Shown piece by piece: positions 53,958-62,336 of a stretch of 64,000 nucleotides of DNA. The notes under the pieces are model-generated. The model ran no database searches, was not told the origin of the DNA, and worked only from the letters and a program-made list of their open reading frames with translations. Source of the DNA: CAYRVF01 sp964427535 (GTDB taxonomy: Bacteria > Chloroflexota > Ktedonobacteria > Ktedonobacterales > JADMIN01); assembly GCA_964427535.1 (NCBI GenBank), contig CAYRVF010000002.1, positions 21,495 to 85,494 of the forward strand. The letters are read 5' to 3'. Positions within the stretch are counted from its first letter, which is position 1. Every line of letters starts with the position of its first letter. A program made the position numbers and the translations under genes.

Positions 53958-54830
53958 CTATGGATTGTTGAATAGGAGCAAGCGCCGCCGCACCACCTCC
54001 GCCACTGCCTGCTGCGCCTCCGGGAAGAGCTTGTAGGGCACCACCTCGTCAGGATGCGCCGCCAGCGCGGTCTCTAAGCCGCGCCGGAACGCGACCCGTA
54101 GCTCGGTGTTGATGTGGATGACGGTGATCCCTGCCGTGATCGCCCGCCGGAAGTCCTCGTCGTCCGTTCCCGATCCCCCGTGCAGCGTGAGGAACGCTCC
54201 AGTCGCCTGCTTGATATCCGCAATGCGCTGGATGTCGAGGTGCTGCCTCGCCCCGCCGCCGAGCATGCTGCGCGTCATGCCGTGCGTGCTCCCCACGGCT
54301 GGCGACAGCAGATCGACGCCCGTCGCAGCTAAGAATTGCCGCGCCTCGTCCGGTGTCGTCAGCGTGAGGGGGCGCGCGGCGGCTTCCTCCTCCGCGTGGA
54401 TCTGCGACCCCGATCCAATATAGCCGATCTCGCCTTCCACGAGGATCGCCGGCTGGATCGCCTTGACCGCCGCGACAGTGGCACGGGTAGCGGCGACGTT
54501 CTCTTCGAACGGCGACTCGGACGCGTCGAAGGTCACCAGGTCGAAGCCTGCTCGCGCGGCCTCCTCGGCGCTCGCAAGCGTATGGACGTGGTCGGCGTTG
54601 AGAAAGATCGCGCCGCCAGTGTCCTCGCGGATGGCGGCGATCAGCGCGGCGATCTCGCGGGTGCCGATGAAGGCACGCTCCCCTTCTGAGACGCCGATGA
54701 TGACCGGAACATCGAGCTCGCGGGCCACGCCTGTCACGGCCTTGAGCGTCGCGAGCTCGGAGACGTTGAAATGGCCGATGGCAACGCGGCGCCGGTCGGC
54801 GTCCTTGAGCGCGTCCAACAGGGTGGGCAT
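53958..54830 (-). CDS. class II ketose-bisphosphate aldolase
   Basis: The 290-aa protein has class II aldolase landmarks: AIGHFNVSELATLKAV at the start, then IFLNADHVHTLASAEEA (zinc His), DLVTFDASESPFEENV, EGEIGYIGSGSQIHAEE, SPAVGSTHGM (zinc His), FLTLHGGSGTDDEDF and IHINTELRVAFRRGL (phosphate-binding). It should cleave or form a ketose bisphosphate such as fructose- or tagatose-bisphosphate. GGAAGGGGGTATGC precedes ATG 54830; a longer frame to 54869 has no ribosome site. Confidence 0.92.
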   Translation of the reverse strand: MPTLLDALKDADRRRVAIGHFNVSELATLKAVTGVARELDVPVIIGVSEGERAFIGTREIAALIAAIREDTGGAIFLNADHVHTLASAEEAARAGFDLVTFDASESPFEENVAATRATVAAVKAIQPAILVEGEIGYIGSGSQIHAEEEAAARPLTLTTPDEARQFLAATGVDLLSPAVGSTHGMTRSMLGGGARQHLDIQRIADIKQATGAFLTLHGGSGTDDEDFRRAITAGITVIHINTELRVAFRRGLETALAAHPDEVVPYKLFPEAQQAVAEVVRRRLLLFNNP

Positions 54831-55045
54831 GCATACCCCCTTCCTGGCTCTTCTCCTGCGAGTCCACATGCGTCAGCAACGACGAGCGAAGCTGTACACG
54901 TTGCGTGGGAGCTGCCCTGCGACGAGTCACCGGCGGGTCGTCGCGTCCGCACGCTTATGCTCCCGTGTGCTCACTGCCAGGTAGCGACACATATGCGTGT
55001 TGCTTTCCACGAGCGGCTAGTTCGGGTGTGCTTGCGACAGAGACG

Positions 55046-55534
55046 TTATGCTAACTCGTCTCGTGTGCGGAATTCTCTAATCCAGCCGGTCAGCGTCGAC
55101 TGGAAACTGACCCTGAGCTGTTGGGCGTGTTCCGCTGCGACGGCCACCCGGACCGTCAGGCCGGCAAAGCAGCGTATGGTGTGGCCGATCACGTCCGTCT
55201 CCACCGCTTCCACGGCACACCCGACAGCACCCTGTTGCGCTCCACCGGTCGCGATCGAGTTGAGTGCTGCGATAGTGGCCGTGTGCTCCACGACGAAGCG
55301 GAGATGGTGACCCGCAGACGGTGTGCGCTGTGCAAACGTAAAGATCGCCTGCAGCATGTCGTCGAGCGAGAGCTTTAGCTCGTTCTGTGTCCAGGCGGAT
55401 CCGGTGCTGGGTGGCTCAAAGACAGCGATCCCGGCCAAGACAGCCACCCATTTCTGTTGATCTGGAGCAGGAGGGGTGAGTGACGCGACGGGAAATGCCA
55501 CCCAGCTCTGCGAGTCGATCATCGTCGGTTCCAT
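55046..55534 (-). CDS. hypothetical protein
   Basis: The 162-aa protein (GAGGAGGGTCACCAACG before the ATG) is not recognised. It has Trp-Val near the start (SQSWVAFPVASLTPPAPDQQKWVAVLAGIAVFE), a middle helix-like block (LKLSLDDMLQAIFTFAQRTP) and an end with AGLTVRVAVAAEHAQQLRVSF. No membrane helices or metal motifs stand out. It is separated by about 215 bp from the aldolase gene and by about 125 bp from the cupin, all on the same strand. Confidence 0.6.
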   Translation of the reverse strand: MEPTMIDSQSWVAFPVASLTPPAPDQQKWVAVLAGIAVFEPPSTGSAWTQNELKLSLDDMLQAIFTFAQRTPSAGHHLRFVVEHTATIAALNSIATGGAQQGAVGCAVEAVETDVIGHTIRCFAGLTVRVAVAAEHAQQLRVSFQSTLTGWIREFRTRDELA

Positions 55535-55659
55535 CGTTGGTGACCCTCCTCAACTTCGTGAACCTCGTGAACCCTGAACGCTCGTGAGGCGTTAAAGCGG
55601 CAGCGCGCCTGGAACAGTGGGCGGATACGTGAGACGCTGAAGCCCGGTGCCTCCCCCAG

Positions 55660-56058
55660 TTAGCCGGGGTACTCGCGGTCGGCGACCTGCTCACCCCAGT
55701 AGACGACGTTGCCCTCCGCGTCCGCTCCTTGCACACTCAGCATCGTCATCATCGCCGTCGACGAGGCGCCGTGCCAGTGCCACTCCCCCGCAGGTGTGAT
55801 TGCGGTGTCACCTGCCCGCAGGGTTCGCACCGCTCCGCCTCGGTCCTGGATGAGTCCGCGCCCTTCAGTCACATGGAGGATCTGGCCAGCGGGGTGCTGG
55901 TGCCAACTGGTCCGCGCACCGGGTGCGAAATGCACTTTGAGGACACTGAGTGGGTTCTGGTCATCCGGGCGAGTAAGGTCATGCATCCAGACATCACCAG
56001 TAAAATGTTCAGGGTCACCGGGGCGTGTTACGCTGAACTGTGCGTCGTTGATCTGCAT
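55660..56058 (-). CDS. small cupin-domain protein
   Basis: The 132-aa protein has one cupin barrel: LKVHFAPGARTSWHQHPAGQILHVTEGRGLIQDRG gives the metal motif H-x-H-x(n)-Q/E, and AGDTAITPAGEWHWHGASSTAMMTML gives the second His motif. It resembles YhhW/RemF-type single-domain cupins annotated as carboxymuconolactone-associated or quercetinase-like. The substrate is unknown. AAGAGGAGTGCA precedes ATG 56058. Confidence 0.88.
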   Translation of the reverse strand: MQINDAQFSVTRPGDPEHFTGDVWMHDLTRPDDQNPLSVLKVHFAPGARTSWHQHPAGQILHVTEGRGLIQDRGGAVRTLRAGDTAITPAGEWHWHGASSTAMMTMLSVQGADAEGNVVYWGEQVADREYPG

Positions 56059-56260
56059 TGCACTCCTCTTCGTCTCCTCAGTCTCCATAGACGCAGCAAA
56101 GACGGCTGTGCCATCTCTCCGCGGAAGCCGCAGGTGGGACGGACACCTTCCACTGTGCTCATCGCCACGGCTGTGCCGGTGCTGGCTGTTGCAGCGACTA
56201 AGGCCGCCTCCGGAAATGCCGCTCTGGGGACGATGTCGGGGCTGTGAGACAATGCACCGG

Positions 56261-56659
56261 TCAGCGAGGCGCCTTGCCCGCCTCGACGTCCTCCTCGTAC
56301 TCCACGTCATAGCGGGCTTCAGGCAGGACCCGCAGCCGCGCCAATGGAATCGGGCGCCCACAGCGCTCGCAGATGCCGTAGGTGCCGCTCTCGAACTTGC
56401 TCAAAGCATGCTCGACTTCATTCAGCTGCGCCTGCAAATCGATGAGCACCTCGTTCGTGTCATCTCGGTCCTGCAGATCGACGCTAGAATCGCCTTCGTC
56501 GCCAGGGGCGTCGACCTCGACGGTATCCAGCGGGTCTGCGGGAGCGCTCTCGTTCCGCCGCAGATCCGCGATCTGCTGCTGTAGATCCGAGTGCCGGCGG
56601 AGCAGCGCCGCGCGCAACTCCTCCAGTACCTGAGGGGTCAGTTCGGGATTCTCACGCAT
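56261..56659 (-). CDS. DksA/TraR-family protein with two of four zinc cysteines
   Basis: The 132-aa protein has a coiled-coil N-terminal half (LEELRAALLRRHSDLQQQIADLRR and DLQAQLNEVEHALSKFESGTYG) and CERCGRPIPLARLRVLPEARYDVEYEED. Cys97 and Cys100 remain, but the second pair of the C4 zinc finger is replaced by Asp118 and Tyr121. DksA-type proteins bind the secondary channel of RNA polymerase. Members with fewer cysteines exist and often sense redox or nothing at all. The start follows AAGGCGCGCG (weak). Confidence 0.85.
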   Translation of the reverse strand: MRENPELTPQVLEELRAALLRRHSDLQQQIADLRRNESAPADPLDTVEVDAPGDEGDSSVDLQDRDDTNEVLIDLQAQLNEVEHALSKFESGTYGICERCGRPIPLARLRVLPEARYDVEYEEDVEAGKAPR

Positions 56660-56809
56660 CGCGCGCCTTCTTTCATGGACACGGACCGCAGGCCCGTCTT
56701 AGGAGTTCACCGGTCTGCCTCTCGCGTGGCGCCTTCGCCAAGTGCTCGCCTGAAGCGCATCGCGGCAGTGCCACGCGAGAGGACGACGTGCGGAACAGGA
56801 ACAGTATGC

Positions 56810-57577
56810 CTATGCCTGGTCGTGCTGATAGGGCATGTCGGCCGCCGTCAAACCCTCCAGCGCCATGCCGAAGGGGACATCTTGGATGATCCGGCGGCGC
56901 AGGTTGAGGTTGAGCGTCTGCTTCTGCAGCGTGCGATACAAGGCAGGCTTCGCGGCGAGACGGCGCGCGATCTCGATACCTCGCTCTACTGCTCGCTCGT
57001 GGGCGACGACCTCGCTCACGACCCCCCACTGCAGCGCCGTCTGCGCATCGATGCTCTCCCCCGTCCAGAGGAGCCACTTCGCGCGTGCGGTGCCGGCGAT
57101 CTCCTCCCAGACCACGTGGAGACCATCTCCGGCCGTGATGCCAAACGCCGGGTGCGGGTAGTCGGAGTATGTCGCCCGCTCCGAGGCGATGTGGATATCA
57201 GACAGCAGCAGATACTCGGAGTGGACACTGGCCGGCCCGTTGGCGACGCCGACCACCGGGAACGGGAGATCGAGCAGGCGCTGGAGTACTTTGGCGCCTT
57301 CTACACGCGTCTTCTCCCAGGCCGCTGGCTTGAAGATTTCGCCCAGGCTCGGACCGTCGATCTGGTCCATGAAGGCGTCTCCGGTGCCCGTGAGGACGAG
57401 CGCTTTGTTGTCCCTATCCAGCGCCATCTCCTCAAGCGCCGCCGGGAAGTCCTGGTGTGTTTGGCCGGTAAACACGATCGGGCCGCCATTGGTGTGAAAG
57501 CGCAGCACGAGCACGCCGTCATCGTCGCGGGTGAAGGCGAAGTTCTCATACTTGTCGAAGTAGGCGGGATTGGTCAT
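56810..57577 (-). CDS. enoyl-CoA hydratase/isomerase (crotonase) family protein
   Basis: The 255-aa protein has the crotonase fold: YFDKYENFAFTRDDDGVLVLRFHTNGG, LVLTGTGDAFMDQIDG, then LPFPVVGVANGPASVHSEYLLLSDIHIASERATYSDYPHPAFGITAGDG and the C-terminal ALQWGVVSEVVAHERAVERGIEIARRLA. The oxyanion-hole loops are recognisable, but the second one (GPASVHSE) lacks the usual GG-x-E-L pattern, so the reaction cannot be named. AAGGAATCTACACC precedes the ATG at 57577. Confidence 0.85.
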   Translation of the reverse strand: MTNPAYFDKYENFAFTRDDDGVLVLRFHTNGGPIVFTGQTHQDFPAALEEMALDRDNKALVLTGTGDAFMDQIDGPSLGEIFKPAAWEKTRVEGAKVLQRLLDLPFPVVGVANGPASVHSEYLLLSDIHIASERATYSDYPHPAFGITAGDGLHVVWEEIAGTARAKWLLWTGESIDAQTALQWGVVSEVVAHERAVERGIEIARRLAAKPALYRTLQKQTLNLNLRRRIIQDVPFGMALEGLTAADMPYQHDQA

Positions 57578-57787
57578 GGTGTAGATTCCTTCTCGTGGAG
57601 TTGAGTGTATCCGTTCAGGTACCCGTCACGCAACCGGGCGTGGCCAACCAAAGAACGTACCCCGGACAGAAGAGCCGTGTGAGTGGTCTCGTACCACATA
57701 GCCGTCATGGCTGGCATGGCCCATCAGCAGTACGAAGACATCTGCATGAGCGCCCGGATGCATGTATCTTCGTACTGCCTTCCTGTG

Positions 57788-58534
57788 CTAGACGGCCGTT
57801 CGTCCGCCATCGACGGGCAACGTGACCCCATGGACAAAGTCGGCCTCAGAGCTGGCAAGGTAGACCGCCGCGTCCGCAATCTCCGATGGGTCAGCTGGCC
57901 TTCCAGCGGGAAGGGTCCTGGCCAATTGCTCCAACGCCTCTCCCATTGCGTCAGTGCCCGGCGTTCGAGTAGGGCCGGGAGAAATTGCGTTGACATTGAC
58001 CCCGTGCGGACCATACTCGGCCGCCCAGGACTTCGTCAGAAGCGTCAGCGCCGCCTTAGAGGCGCCATAGAGCGCGTAGCCAGCAATGCCGACATGGGCA
58101 GCCATCGTCGTCAGATTGATGATCTTGCCTGACCCACGTTCAGCCATCTGCGGCGCCAGGGCAGCGGTAAGGTAAAACGGCGCCTTCACATTCGTCTTGA
58201 TCACGTCATCGAAGGTAGTTTCGTCGGTCTCGTCGGTAGCAAGAAACGGGTAGATTCCCGCATTGTTCACGAGAATATCGATCGGCCCGACCGCTGCGGT
58301 GGCCTCCCTGGCGAGGCGTTCGATCCCCGCCTTGGTGGCAAGATCCGCAGCGACAAACGTCGCGTCTCCCCCAGTCGTGCGAATGGCCCCGACCACGGCT
58401 TGACCGCGTTGCGGGTCTCGCCCGGCCACGACGACGCGCGCCCCTTCGCGGGCAAAGGCTTCCGCAATAGCCTCGCCGATCCCGGCGGTTGCGCCGGTGA
58501 CCAGCGCCGTCTTTCCCTGTAAACGCATAGCCAT
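57788..58534 (-). CDS. short-chain dehydrogenase/reductase (SDR)
   Basis: The 248-aa protein has the NAD(P) loop ALVTGATAGIGEAIA, ILVNNAGIYPF, the catalytic Y-x3-K (YALYGASKAAL, Ser upstream in INLTTMAAH) and the C-terminal AVYLASSEADFVHGVTLPVDGG. Arg in GRDPQRG after the second strand suggests NADP(H). The substrate is unknown. ATG 58534 follows GAGGAGGACAGAGGAA; the frame runs far upstream to 59107 but that part is the dispersed element, not protein. Dispersed promoter element copy 4 and a TGTC array lie upstream. Confidence 0.9.
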   Translation of the reverse strand: MAMRLQGKTALVTGATAGIGEAIAEAFAREGARVVVAGRDPQRGQAVVGAIRTTGGDATFVAADLATKAGIERLAREATAAVGPIDILVNNAGIYPFLATDETDETTFDDVIKTNVKAPFYLTAALAPQMAERGSGKIINLTTMAAHVGIAGYALYGASKAALTLLTKSWAAEYGPHGVNVNAISPGPTRTPGTDAMGEALEQLARTLPAGRPADPSEIADAAVYLASSEADFVHGVTLPVDGGRTAV

Positions 58535-58709
58535 TTCCTCTGTCCTCCTCATCAAGACGCAGTCACACTGAACGCGGCGGTCCAATTCTCCAGGGTAGTG
58601 GGCCCATTCAATCTGAGGTGCCCACGTGGACGGCGTGTGGTACCGCCACGTCATGCGGGCCGCGCTCGCCCAGTCGCACCACACTTCACAAGCAATGTTC
58701 GCTACCACC

Positions 58710-58808
58710 ACCATAGGCGCACGCCCTGTCTTGCCGCATCGTGCATTCGTGCCTTCCTGGGGTCTTGGGGAAGGATGGGAGGCTAGGCAGAACCGGCAAC
58801 GATTAGCC
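58710..58808 (-). repeat. dispersed bipartite promoter element, copy 4
   Basis: CATCGTGCATTCGTGCC at 58737-58753 (identical to copy 1), second block GGCAACGATTAGCC ending at 58808 (71 bp from core start, one helical turn longer than the others), TATGGT on the minus strand at 58715-58710, 22 bp from the core. Confidence 0.7.
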
Positions 58809-58860
58809 GTTACGCCGACGGTCAGACCCAGTCCGATCGGGTGGCCGGAGGACAACGTGT

Positions 58861-58896
58861 TGTCGGAGCAGTGTCCGAGGGTTGTCCGAGCATGTC
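58861..58896. promoter_or_regulatory. TGTC 11-11-10 array
   Basis: TGTC words start at 58861, 58872, 58883 and 58893 with GCGGAG following. Same spacing and following block as upstream of both LuxR regulators. The gene it controls is not clear: the SDR (minus) or the truncated Amt (plus). Confidence 0.55.
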
Positions 58897-59098
58897 GCTG
58901 GGCGGAGAGGCGAGAATGCGGCACACTCGCACCAGCGTGATCATCACGTCCGCACTGATCCGGGAGTACGAGCAGTTTGGTGATGCGTGACAGAGAAAGA
59001 AGACTGGCAAGACCGTGGAGACAAGGAATTGTCCACGGTTGAGGAGCAACTCGGACCGTGATCGTGCGCCGCCCACATGTTCTCAGAGGAGAGCAGTC

Positions 59099-59335
59099 AT
59101 GGGGCAAGTCAGTAGTGGCGACACATCACTCGTCCTGATCAGCGCCGCACTGGTGCTCCTGATGACACCCGGCCTCGCCTTCTACGGCGGACTCGTTCGG
59201 CAGACGAAGGTGCTTACGATCATGCTGCAGAGTTTCATCGCGATGGGCGTCGTCAGCGTGCTCTGGGTCCTGGTCGGCTTCAGCCTGGCGCATAGCGGAG
59301 ACATCGGCGGCGTCATCGCTGGGTTTGCGGCCATT
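59099..59335 (+). pseudogene. 5' fragment of an ammonium transporter (Amt)
   Basis: From ATG 59099 (AGAGGAGAGCAGTC) the frame reads like an Amt N-terminus: an SLVLISAALVLLMTPGLAFY helix, GGLVRQTKVLTIMLQSFIAM and GVVSVLWVLVGFSLAHSGDI. This covers about the first three helices of an eleven-helix protein. Then similarity stops abruptly. The expected remaining ~320 residues are absent. Ribosome site and start are intact, so a short product could still be made. Confidence 0.75.
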
Positions 59336-59560
59336 GTCCGGGTAGGACGCTGGGCGCGTGGGGGCATAGTACAGGAGGTCCGGCAACAACGTCCCTGCCA
59401 CCCGCCGGGCTTCCACCGCCGTAAACCCTCCCAGGTGCTCGAGCGAAGGCGCGAAGGCGCTGACGAAACGGGCATCATCCGCTGGCTCCGCGGCGCGATA
59501 GGCGGCGTTCGCCTGGCAGGCTGCCGTGAATCGGTGGTTCACCGAAGTCCAAGACGTCCT
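59320..59560 (-). pseudogene. fragment resembling a DUF4331-type C-terminus
   Basis: On the minus strand a frame reads FTAACQANAAYRAAEPADDA, SAFAPSLEHLGGFTAVEARR and LLPDLLYYAPTRPASYPDNG with RKPSDDAADV. As I recall, LLPDxLxYDPTRPAxYPNGRxLTDD is the closing block of DUF4331 proteins. The fragment is cut at both ends: a stop lies just upstream, and downstream it runs into the Amt fragment. The two fragments face each other, so this is a rearrangement or mis-join. Confidence 0.5.
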
Positions 59561-59610
59561 GTCCGCGACTCCATCACCTCACATGCGCTCTCTTGTAGTC
59601 TCCTCGCGCC

Positions 59611-60009
59611 TCACGAACTTGCCGGTAGGGCGTACAACTCCCAGGCGATACCGTCGGGGTCGTAGAAACTGATGTACGTGGCGCCCGTGGAGGTGTCGGG
59701 CTCGACGCCATTGTTCCGTACGCCCGCCGCGTCGAGTTGCTCCCGCAGCCCGTCAAGTTCCGCGGCGTCCGCGATCGTCAGCGCAAAGTGATCGAGCCCA
59801 ATGCGGAACGGGTCGAAACGATCGGCTGCATCTGTCTTCTCACCCGGACCGATGAGGGCCATAGGAATACCGTGCGCGTTGATGAACACGGCTCGTTCTG
59901 TCTCAAGCAGGAGCTCGAATCCAAGCGTGTCGACGTAGAAGCGCCTGGACCGGGCGAGATCGCCGACCCGGAGCCCGATGTGAGCGAGAGGGTATGTCCC
60001 AAACTGCAT
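59611..60009 (-). CDS. VOC (glyoxalase/bleomycin-resistance) family protein
   Basis: The 132-aa protein has two beta-alpha-beta-beta-beta modules: PLAHIGLRVGDLARSRRFYVDTLGFELLLE and GLDHFALTIADAAELDGLREQL, ending YISFYDPDGIAWELYAL. Metal-ligand candidates are the His of each module start and the Glu of WELY. Function could be an isomerase, dioxygenase or binding protein. GAAAGGACGGACCACC precedes ATG 60009; the longer frame is not supported. Confidence 0.88.
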   Translation of the reverse strand: MQFGTYPLAHIGLRVGDLARSRRFYVDTLGFELLLETERAVFINAHGIPMALIGPGEKTDAADRFDPFRIGLDHFALTIADAAELDGLREQLDAAGVRNNGVEPDTSTGATYISFYDPDGIAWELYALPASS

Positions 60010-60539
60010 GGTGGTCCGTCCTTTCGTTTCCATGCATGACACGCGATACGTATCAGCCGCCCAACGCTGCACCCATGCCACATATATGCACATCCACAGA
60101 GGGCGCAAAGACTTGCGACAGCGGGATCACACAGTCAGCTCGACCAAAGGAAGCCAAGGGCCTTTCCTGCCGTACAGCGTACTCCCTGTACGGAACCTCG
60201 CTCTTCGGCCCGAGCGTTGCCCTATCGAGGCAGCTGTGGCTGGAGCCAGCATGCACCGACGTGCATGTGCGCACAGTGCCGATCTACCAGGATGTTCACC
60301 TAGCCCCAGGCACGTCGGCGAGGTGATGTGAGAGAGCGCCGGGGAGCGTCGGCGGGTCTGTCTGATAGCGAACAGAAGTGCGGTCGATGCGCCAGTACAG
60401 TTCTCTATCAGGCGGGCAAGATAAGCCCGTCGCGCGTCGACCGAGCGGCTCACACCTACAGGTCAGAGCGGCTTCATGCGCCGGCAGCGAGGTTGTACAG
60501 GGTAGTACCACCGCAGGCACAGGACGGAAGGAGACGATA
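60010..60539. other. gene-free stretch upstream of Hsp20
   Basis: About 530 bases without a credible gene. No CIRCE or HAIR-type heat-shock operator was found. A GGAACC...CGTTG pair near 60195 resembles an ECF promoter but the spacer (17) differs from the cluster at 43-47 kb. Confidence 0.4.
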
Positions 60540-61109
60540 ATGGCGAATCAGGACATGTCCCGCTATTCATCACGGGGTCCGATGCCACTCCCGGATGCCA
60601 TCAATCAGCTCATGCGCGACGCGTTTACGATGCCTTTGGGAGCCACCAGCGGGCTGATGCAGACGTTTGGTATGAACCTGTTCGAGACAAACGACGCCTA
60701 CATCATTCAGGTGCCGCTGCCTGGAGTACAGGTCGAAGACCTCACTATCACAGCTCGCGACAATGTGGTGACGCTGCAGGGCAGGATAGATATCCCCGCG
60801 CCTTCGGACGCGCGCAATCTGTATTCGAGCGCGATGCGGGGACAGTTCCGCGAAATGGTACAGTTGCCTGCCGAGGTGAATGCGGAGCAGGCGAGCGCGT
60901 CGTATGACAACGGCGTGCTCACCCTGACACTGCCAAAGGCGGCGTCGGCCCGCGAGCGATCGATCCGAGTGACCCGCGGACAAGATCAGGTTCAAGGACG
61001 AGCACAGATAGGACAAGGACAAAGTCAAGCGCAACCACAGATGCAGAGCCAGGGACAGAGTCAAGGACAGAGTCAAGGGCAAGGACAACAAGGGCAATCT
61101 CAAGCATAG
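60540..61109 (+). CDS. Hsp20 small heat-shock protein with Gln/Gly/Ser tail
   Basis: The 189-aa protein has an alpha-crystallin domain (about 45-145) with NLFETNDAYIIQVPLPGVQVEDL, TARDNVVTLQGRIDIP and the signature NGVLTLTLPK (124-133). It acts as an ATP-independent holdase. From about residue 147 the tail is a low-complexity Q-G-Q-S repeat (roughly 40 residues, including QGQSQGQSQGQ), replacing the usual short IxI tail. GGAAGGAGACGATA precedes the ATG at 60540. Confidence 0.92.
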   Translation: MANQDMSRYSSRGPMPLPDAINQLMRDAFTMPLGATSGLMQTFGMNLFETNDAYIIQVPLPGVQVEDLTITARDNVVTLQGRIDIPAPSDARNLYSSAMRGQFREMVQLPAEVNAEQASASYDNGVLTLTLPKAASARERSIRVTRGQDQVQGRAQIGQGQSQAQPQMQSQGQSQGQSQGQGQQGQSQA

Positions 61110-61312
61110 GCACTGAAGGCGGGAGCGGCGCGTGAACGCCTGGCACTCAACGTGGCGGGATGTCACTGCGCCGCGGTGGCAGTCAGTTTCTTCGCGATCA
61201 CGCTCGTCTGGCGCCGCACACCAGCCAGATAGCGGGTCGCCGTGGAGATTGTCAGCTTCCTTGCTGGGGAGCGTCCGCGGACGCATCCTGACGCAGACAG
61301 ATTAGGTCGTCA

Positions 61313-62173
61313 ATGATCGCTCTCGTCTCGTTCCTCATCGTCGTCACGCTCTCCCTCATTATCGAACGGGTGGCGATGGTGGCGCTGACGCTCACTGGCC
61401 TCTCACGCGACGTTGCAAAATTTCAGGCGCGCTCGGCACTCACCGGCACCGGCTTCACCACCGGAGAGGCGGAGCAGGTGGTGAACCACCCAGCACGGCG
61501 CCGGATCATCATGCTGCTCATGGCCGCACGCAACTTCGAGCTCATCACCGGGATCTCGACGCTCGTCCTGACGTTTATCGGTGTGGGGAGCACGAGGGAG
61601 GGCGCAGTACGTGGGATTGTACTCAGCGCTGGGCTGGTGGCGCTCTTTCTATTGGCATCGAACAAGTGGGTCAATCGTCACCTATCACGATTGATCGCAT
61701 GGCTGCTGCAACGCTGGACCTCACTCGAGGTGGCGGACTACACGACCTTGCTTGGATTGACGGCGGGGCATAGTGTGCTCGAGATGCCTATCACCGAGGA
61801 CAGTTGGGTCGGCGCGAAGCGTCTGGACGAACTGGGCCTTCCGGAGGAAGGCGTAACCGTGTTGGCCGTGCGGCGCGCGGACGGCAGCTTCATCGGCGCG
61901 CCGCCTGGGAGCATGGTCGTAGGCCCAGACGACACGCTCATTCTCTACGGGCGGGCCGAGCGGTTGGCCGAACTCAGCACGCGGCAAACCGGAGCCAGCG
62001 GCGATCAGGCGCATCTGGATGCGGTCGACGAACAGCAGTTCATGCTCGAAAATCAGAGTCGGCAGGAGTTGATGCGGGCAGAGGCGAGCGACGGGTACAT
62101 GGAGGAGACTGCTGACGAACTGCTGAGCCCGCCTGGCACCACCTATCGAGGGCATCGGGAGCAGGGCAGATGA
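61313..62173 (+). CDS. membrane protein with TrkA-C (RCK_C) domain
   Basis: The 286-aa protein has about four membrane helices (near 3-25, 70-95, 100-120 and 128-145). The segment KFQARSALTGTGFTTGEAEQVVNHPARRRIIM, with G-T-G-F-T-T, resembles a potassium-transport pore or loop. A TrkA-C domain follows from about 155 (VLEMPITEDSWVGAKRLDELGLPEEGVTVLAVRRADG...GPDDTLILYGRAERLAEL). It probably regulates or forms a cation channel. The acidic C-terminal 70 residues are extra. Ribosome site is weak. Confidence 0.75.
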   Translation: MIALVSFLIVVTLSLIIERVAMVALTLTGLSRDVAKFQARSALTGTGFTTGEAEQVVNHPARRRIIMLLMAARNFELITGISTLVLTFIGVGSTREGAVRGIVLSAGLVALFLLASNKWVNRHLSRLIAWLLQRWTSLEVADYTTLLGLTAGHSVLEMPITEDSWVGAKRLDELGLPEEGVTVLAVRRADGSFIGAPPGSMVVGPDDTLILYGRAERLAELSTRQTGASGDQAHLDAVDEQQFMLENQSRQELMRAEASDGYMEETADELLSPPGTTYRGHREQGR

Positions 62174-62336
62174 CGTACGCGATGTGATTAGCGCAGGCCC
62201 TTGTGATCGCCGCCGAAGAGACTGAGGCAGCGGATACGCGTACACTCCCCTCGCAGGATGCCATCGATGTGTGTCTGCCGCCACCGCGGAAAGCGCGGAC
62301 GGAACAGCAAACGTGACATCACGAAAGAGGTAGAAG

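Noticed and set aside
55559..55590. Triple TGAAC with CGTGAGG as an ECF promoter
   Set aside because: Spacers are 18 or 9 rather than 16, and the direction is opposite to the neighbouring genes.
58535..59107. Long N-terminal extension of the SDR
   Set aside because: The extension translates the dispersed promoter element and TGTC array; a good ribosome site lies at the internal start.
60190..60225. GGAACC...CGTTG as an ECF promoter before Hsp20
   Set aside because: Spacer is 17 and the -10 lacks the CGYG pattern; the distance to Hsp20 is over 300 bp.
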